From Chryseobacterium sp. Leaf180 (GTDB taxonomy: Bacteria > Bacteroidota > Bacteroidia > Flavobacteriales > Weeksellaceae), in the NCBI RefSeq assembly GCF_001424585.1, contig NZ_LMPJ01000001.1, positions 915,100 through 979,099 on the forward strand: DNA of 64,000 nt. Direction: 5' to 3'. The notes beneath the pieces were generated by a model, which worked only from the letters and a program-made list of their open reading frames with translations, did no database searches and was not told the DNA's origin. Below, piece by piece: positions 60,886 to 64,000 of the stretch. The first letter of the stretch is position 1, and each line of letters begins with the position of its first letter. A program made the position numbers and the translations under genes.

Positions 60886-60914
60886 CAAATGTAAGAAAAA
60901 TATCTAGAAATCAA
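60886..60914 (-). promoter_or_regulatory. Promoter of rplU-rpmA
   Basis: On the minus strand TTG (60914-60912), 18 nt, TACATTTG (60893-60886). Good Bacteroidota consensus. Confidence 0.7.
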
Positions 60915-61226
60915 TTACATTATCGAAAATAAAAACTGACCGGCCATAACAAAACTTAAAATTGCCAGAATTACAGAATATGTTTTTCTAATTTTAATAA
61001 ATAGAATGCCGGAAAAAATAAGCAAAGCACTCCAAATTAATATAATGAAGTGATTGCTGATGATATCATTAATCAAACCCGGAAATCTCCTGCTGTACAT
61101 CTGCTGAAATACTAAATAATCTGTAGTGGCGATACTTTCATTTTTGTTCCAGAAAACGTACCAATCAAATAAATATACAGCAGAAACGATAAGCATCAGG
61201 TATGAAAAAATATAGAGTGTTTTCAT
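60915..61226 (-). CDS. Small membrane protein of unknown function
   Basis: The 103-aa product has three hydrophobic segments (LYIFSYLMLIVSAVYLFDWYVFW, HFIILIWSALLIFSGILFIKI and VILAILSFVMAGQFLFSIM, quoted by their ends) and one polar loop with ATTDYLVFQQMYSRRFPG. I do not recognise it. It is transcribed divergently from the acyltransferase gene. Membrane nature and length support coding, but it has no known homologue to me. Confidence 0.6.
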   Translation of the reverse strand: MKTLYIFSYLMLIVSAVYLFDWYVFWNKNESIATTDYLVFQQMYSRRFPGLINDIISNHFIILIWSALLIFSGILFIKIRKTYSVILAILSFVMAGQFLFSIM

Positions 61227-61289
61227 ATTTAAAGTAATATTGTTTTACTTTGTTAAATTTAGCTTAAATAGGATTCAAATTATTACAAT

Positions 61290-62378
61290 ATGCAAAGAGA
61301 TCTCTACATCGATTTTGCCAAAGGCATTGCCACACTTTCAATTATTTTCATCCACACGGCATTCTGGTCTGGGCAGTTTTACATTTTACCGGAAATTCGT
61401 GTGTTTTCCCTCGTCTTTGATGTTGCTCTTTTCTACGCGCTAAGCGGAATTACATCAGGCTCAAATATCGAAAAAACGCTTTACAGATTGCTCAAACTGC
61501 AGATTACATACATGATCTTCGTAACGCTGCTCTTTTTTCTCGATTATTTTTTTAAAGTTTTTGGCCTCACATTTTTCTCACCCGAATGGCTGCAGCAATT
61601 TTATGCAACGTTCGGGACAAAATATGCCGCAACCAGCATTTCTGTCTATCCGCAATGGCAAAATCTCGGCAACTGGTATCTGCATCAGTATAGCAATGCC
61701 GATACGTTTCCGGTGGTAATGGGAAGTTTCTGGTATCTGAAAGTCTATTTTATTCTCACCGTTTTCGGTGTTTTAATTTTAAAATTCTTTCCGAGACACG
61801 TCAACTGGTTTATCGCGGTCTGCGTAGTTTTAACTTTAATTTTCAACATTTTTCCGGAATATTATCCAAGCGGACAAGTCGGTTATGTTGCCTTTTATAT
61901 GACCGTTTTTCTGGTTGGAAACCGTTTAAAAGGAAAGAAAATTCCGGCGAAAATAATTCCTTTGCTTTATACAATCGTGGCTGCCGCGCTTTTCTGGATG
62001 TTTTGGTTTTACGGAAACGAGATTTTCTTTAAAATCAACAAGCAGAAATTTCCGCCGCAGACGCCTTATATTATCTGGAGTTTATTTTCACTTACCACAC
62101 TTTTCATTCTTTACAACCGTTTAAAAATCAGCAAAGAAAGTTTTGTCACGTACATCGGAAAAAACGCGATTTTCTTCTATTTCGGTCAGGGATTGAGTTC
62201 GTCGCTTGTTTATTTTATCGTAGTGCCGGCAAAAGAGCTGATGCCGTGGTGGCTTTTAATGATTTTGATATACGTTATAAACGTGATTCTCGCTTTTTCC
62301 ATTGCAATACTTCTAAAACGTTTTGATGCTTTTGGCTGGAGAGTTTTAGAATTTTTAAGACGAAAAACCGCTGCCTGA
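61290..62378 (+). CDS. Acyltransferase 3 family membrane protein
   Basis: The 362-aa protein has about ten membrane helices and the catalytic His near the N-terminus in YIDFAKGIATLSIIFIHTAFW (quoted by its parts DFAKGIA and IFIHTAF), as in the OafA/YrhL-like acyltransferases (PF01757). Such enzymes transfer acetyl or succinyl groups to polysaccharides, lipids or peptidoglycan at the cell surface. The substrate cannot be inferred. It lies alone before miaE. Confidence 0.88.
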   Translation: MQRDLYIDFAKGIATLSIIFIHTAFWSGQFYILPEIRVFSLVFDVALFYALSGITSGSNIEKTLYRLLKLQITYMIFVTLLFFLDYFFKVFGLTFFSPEWLQQFYATFGTKYAATSISVYPQWQNLGNWYLHQYSNADTFPVVMGSFWYLKVYFILTVFGVLILKFFPRHVNWFIAVCVVLTLIFNIFPEYYPSGQVGYVAFYMTVFLVGNRLKGKKIPAKIIPLLYTIVAAALFWMFWFYGNEIFFKINKQKFPPQTPYIIWSLFSLTTLFILYNRLKISKESFVTYIGKNAIFFYFGQGLSSSLVYFIVVPAKELMPWWLLMILIYVINVILAFSIAILLKRFDAFGWRVLEFLRRKTAA

Positions 62379-62430
62379 TTACATTTAAAACGATTGTAAA
62401 ACAATTCAATCAATTTTACCTAAAATATTT

Positions 62431-62438
62431 TAAATTTG
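62431..62438 (+). promoter_or_regulatory. Candidate -7 element of miaE
   Basis: TAAATTTG (TAnnTTTG), 17 nt before the start codon; no clear -33 element. Confidence 0.45.
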
Positions 62439-62455
62439 CTGAAACTACTGTCTTT

Positions 62456-63037
62456 ATGTTTAAACTGAAACTTCCTACAGATCCCAGATGGGCCAATATC
62501 GCGGAAGAAAATCTTCAGGAAATTCTTACCGATCACGCGTGGTGCGAGCAGAAAGCGGCTACCAACGCCATCGGTTTGATTACGATGCTACCCGAATATC
62601 CGGAGATCGTGACCGAACTTCTCATAATTGCGCAGGAAGAACTCGAGCATTTCAGACAGGTTCATGAGATTATAAAAGCCAGAGGTTATACTTTTGGACG
62701 GACCAGAAAAGATGATTACGTAAACGAACTCGTAAATTTCATTCAGAAAGGCGGAAACCGCGATGATTTAATTGTTGACAAAATGCTTTTTGCCGCGATG
62801 ATCGAAGCAAGAAGTTGCGAACGTTTTAAAGTTTTAACAGAAAACATTAAAGACGAAGAATTAAAAGAGTTTTACCGCGAACTTATGATATCTGAAGCCA
62901 ATCATTACACCACTTTTATCGGTTTTGCGAGACAGCTTGGCGATCCTGAAAAGGTGAATGCGCGCTGGGAAAAATGGCTGGAATATGAAGCCAAAATCAT
63001 TAAATCTTACGGAAATAAACAAAGCATACACGGATAA
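62456..63037 (+). CDS. miaE: tRNA-(ms2io6A)-hydroxylase
   Basis: The 193-aa protein is a ferritin-like di-iron monooxygenase that hydroxylates the isopentenyl group of ms2i6A37. Di-iron ligands are visible in QEELEHFRQVHE (Glu and His) and in SEANHYTTF (Glu and His), with a helix ending in ARSCERFKVL. Its substrate is produced by MiaB, whose gene is in the same window. The downstream DUF502 gene begins 4 nt after its stop, so the two are co-transcribed. Confidence 0.93.
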   Translation: MFKLKLPTDPRWANIAEENLQEILTDHAWCEQKAATNAIGLITMLPEYPEIVTELLIIAQEELEHFRQVHEIIKARGYTFGRTRKDDYVNELVNFIQKGGNRDDLIVDKMLFAAMIEARSCERFKVLTENIKDEELKEFYRELMISEANHYTTFIGFARQLGDPEKVNARWEKWLEYEAKIIKSYGNKQSIHG

Positions 63038-63041
63038 TCTT

Positions 63042-63656
63042 GTGAAAAAACCCACTTTTGAAACCCTCACGAATATTTTCCTGAAGAATTTTTTTCAGGG
63101 ACTGATTATTATAGGGCCGATCGGACTGACGATTTACGTGATTTATTTTGTCATTACTTCCGTCGACGGTATTATTCCGTCGGTTGCTAAAGTTATTCCC
63201 GGGTTGGTTTTTATTTCGATGATTCTTGCTACAGCAGTTCTGGGTTATCTGGGAAACAAATTTGTGGTCGGAAGATTTTTTGTGGAAGCTGTGGACAGAC
63301 TTTTGGAAAGAACGCCCGGCATCAAACATATCTATTCTCCAACGAAAGATGTCATGTCTTCGTTTGTGGGCGACAAAAAGAAATTTAGCGATCCGGTTTG
63401 GGTTAAAACCAACGAAAATCCTGAGATCTGGAGAATTGGTTTTCTTACCCAAAAAGAAATGGCCGACGTCGAAAAACACAATTATGTAGCGGTTTATCTT
63501 CCGCATTCTTACGCGATTTCCGGCTGGGTGATTGTAACTGAAGAGAAAAACATCAAACCCGTAATCGGAATGACGGCCGCTTCAGCTATGAAATTTGCAG
63601 TAAGTGGTGGCGTTGCAGGTTTCCATTCTGACGAAAATGCCTTTGCTGCAAAATAA
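63042..63656 (+). CDS. DUF502 family membrane protein
   Basis: The 204-aa protein has two membrane helices near its start (FFQGLIIIGPIGLTIYVIYFVI and IPGLVFISMILATAVLGYLG, quoted by their ends) and the DUF502 motif YSPTKDVMSSFVGDKKKF followed by a soluble beta-rich domain. Function is unknown. The start codon is GTG at 63042 (MKKPTFE), placed 4 nt after the miaE stop; the longer frame from 62958 lies inside miaE. It converges with the final gene. Confidence 0.88.
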   Translation: MKKPTFETLTNIFLKNFFQGLIIIGPIGLTIYVIYFVITSVDGIIPSVAKVIPGLVFISMILATAVLGYLGNKFVVGRFFVEAVDRLLERTPGIKHIYSPTKDVMSSFVGDKKKFSDPVWVKTNENPEIWRIGFLTQKEMADVEKHNYVAVYLPHSYAISGWVIVTEEKNIKPVIGMTAASAMKFAVSGGVAGFHSDENAFAAK

Positions 63657-63665
63657 ATACAGACT

Positions 63666-64000
63666 TTATTTCAGCGAAAATTTTGCTTCTCTCTCGATTT
63701 TCAAATCACGCAGGAAACTGTTGATCAGTTTTTCTGTCACGTGCGCCATGGTCACTATTTTCCACCATTTTGGATCGTGATAATTATCTGCCACCAAATG
63801 ATATTTTTTAATTAAAGCTTCAGAAACATCTTCAGCATTAATCGCAACAATATTCATACTTGGATTTCTGAAATATTTTACGCCTAAATCATCCAAATTT
63901 TCGCAAAGATGATCGGTAAGATCTGTAAGATTTTTAATCGTTTTTATCCATCCTTCCGATCCGTACGTCATCAGAATCATCCAGATAGAAATCGCATTCG
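63666..64000 (-). CDS. PLP-dependent decarboxylase (C-terminal part)
   Basis: The frame is open to the window edge; about 110 C-terminal residues are seen, beginning NAISIWMILMTYGSEGW and containing DLGVKYFRNPSMNIVAI and KWWKIVTMAHVTEKLI. These fit the C-terminal domain of group II pyridoxal decarboxylases (glutamate, diaminobutyrate, aromatic amino acid and related). The PLP lysine is outside the window, so the substrate cannot be told. Confidence 0.75.
   Translation of the reverse strand, partial: NAISIWMILMTYGSEGWIKTIKNLTDLTDHLCENLDDLGVKYFRNPSMNIVAINAEDVSEALIKKYHLVADNYHDPKWWKIVTMAHVTEKLINSFLRDLKIEREAKFSLK

Overview
The window is ordinary chromosome of a member of the Bacteroidota, most likely class Flavobacteriia and close to Chryseobacterium (family Weeksellaceae). 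The evidence is the A+T-rich sequence with Lys/Asn/Phe-rich proteins, promoters of the Bacteroidota type (TTTG, about 19 nt, TAnnTTTG), the near absence of Shine-Dalgarno sequences, and family-specific genes: the type IX secretion gene porD, DUF5686 and DUF5687 proteins, a Bacteroidota-type RpoZ and the block bamD-rpoZ-coaBC-porD-recN. I see no rRNA, prophage, insertion sequence or CRISPR array. Genus placement is inference.

Layout. 0-9 kb: the end of an AI-2E/PerM-type transporter, an intergenic array of 21-bp repeats, an acyl-CoA dehydrogenase, a DUF4349 lipoprotein, a YdeI-like protein with a serine hydrolase, a secreted M48 protease and a secreted protein of unknown role. 9-16 kb: MlaE/MlaF lipid ABC transporter with an overlapping outer-membrane barrel gene, a sugar-phosphate transferase, queE, folD, a broken ParE-like toxin with an intact partner, and pgi. 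16-25 kb: an error-prone DNA polymerase pair (DnaE-like and Pol IV) divergent from an HTH/S24 regulator with a perfect palindrome at its start, then a patatin phospholipase and a WYL regulator. 25-38 kb: tadA, two envelope proteins, coaX, an ABC exporter, the recN-porD-coaBC-rpoZ-bamD block, a TetR regulator and tatD-tcdA-rnpA. 38-47 kb: an acidic TPR-like protein, lptE, a membrane protein, a sigma-54 activator, miaB and a TonB-like protein. 46-51 kb: lysA behind an apparent lysine attenuator, a DnaQ-type exonuclease and a HerA-like ATPase. 52-54 kb: a CstB-like persulfide dioxygenase/rhodanese, a rhodanese lipoprotein and a thioredoxin. 54-64 kb: an omega-amidase, rseP, two tandem tRNA-Asn genes, a DUF5686 protein, a 27-bp perfect hairpin, rpmA-rplU, an acyltransferase, miaE, a DUF502 protein and the end of a PLP decarboxylase.

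Functional threads. Envelope building is well represented (bamD, lptE, porD, MlaEF, rseP, DUF5686). tRNA modification is represented by miaB, miaE, tadA, tcdA and queE. DNA damage tolerance and repair is represented by recN and the dinB-dnaE2 pair.

The observations I consider most worth checking are: (1) a transcription attenuator before lysA, with a lysine-rich leader peptide, an antiterminator segment beginning two bases after its stop codon, and a terminator just before lysA; (2) a tandem array of twelve 21-bp units with palindromic cores, so the cores recur every two helical turns; (3) the palindromic operator in the error-prone polymerase locus; (4) the 27-bp hairpin near 60.1 kb. All were read by eye; no searches or folding programs were run.
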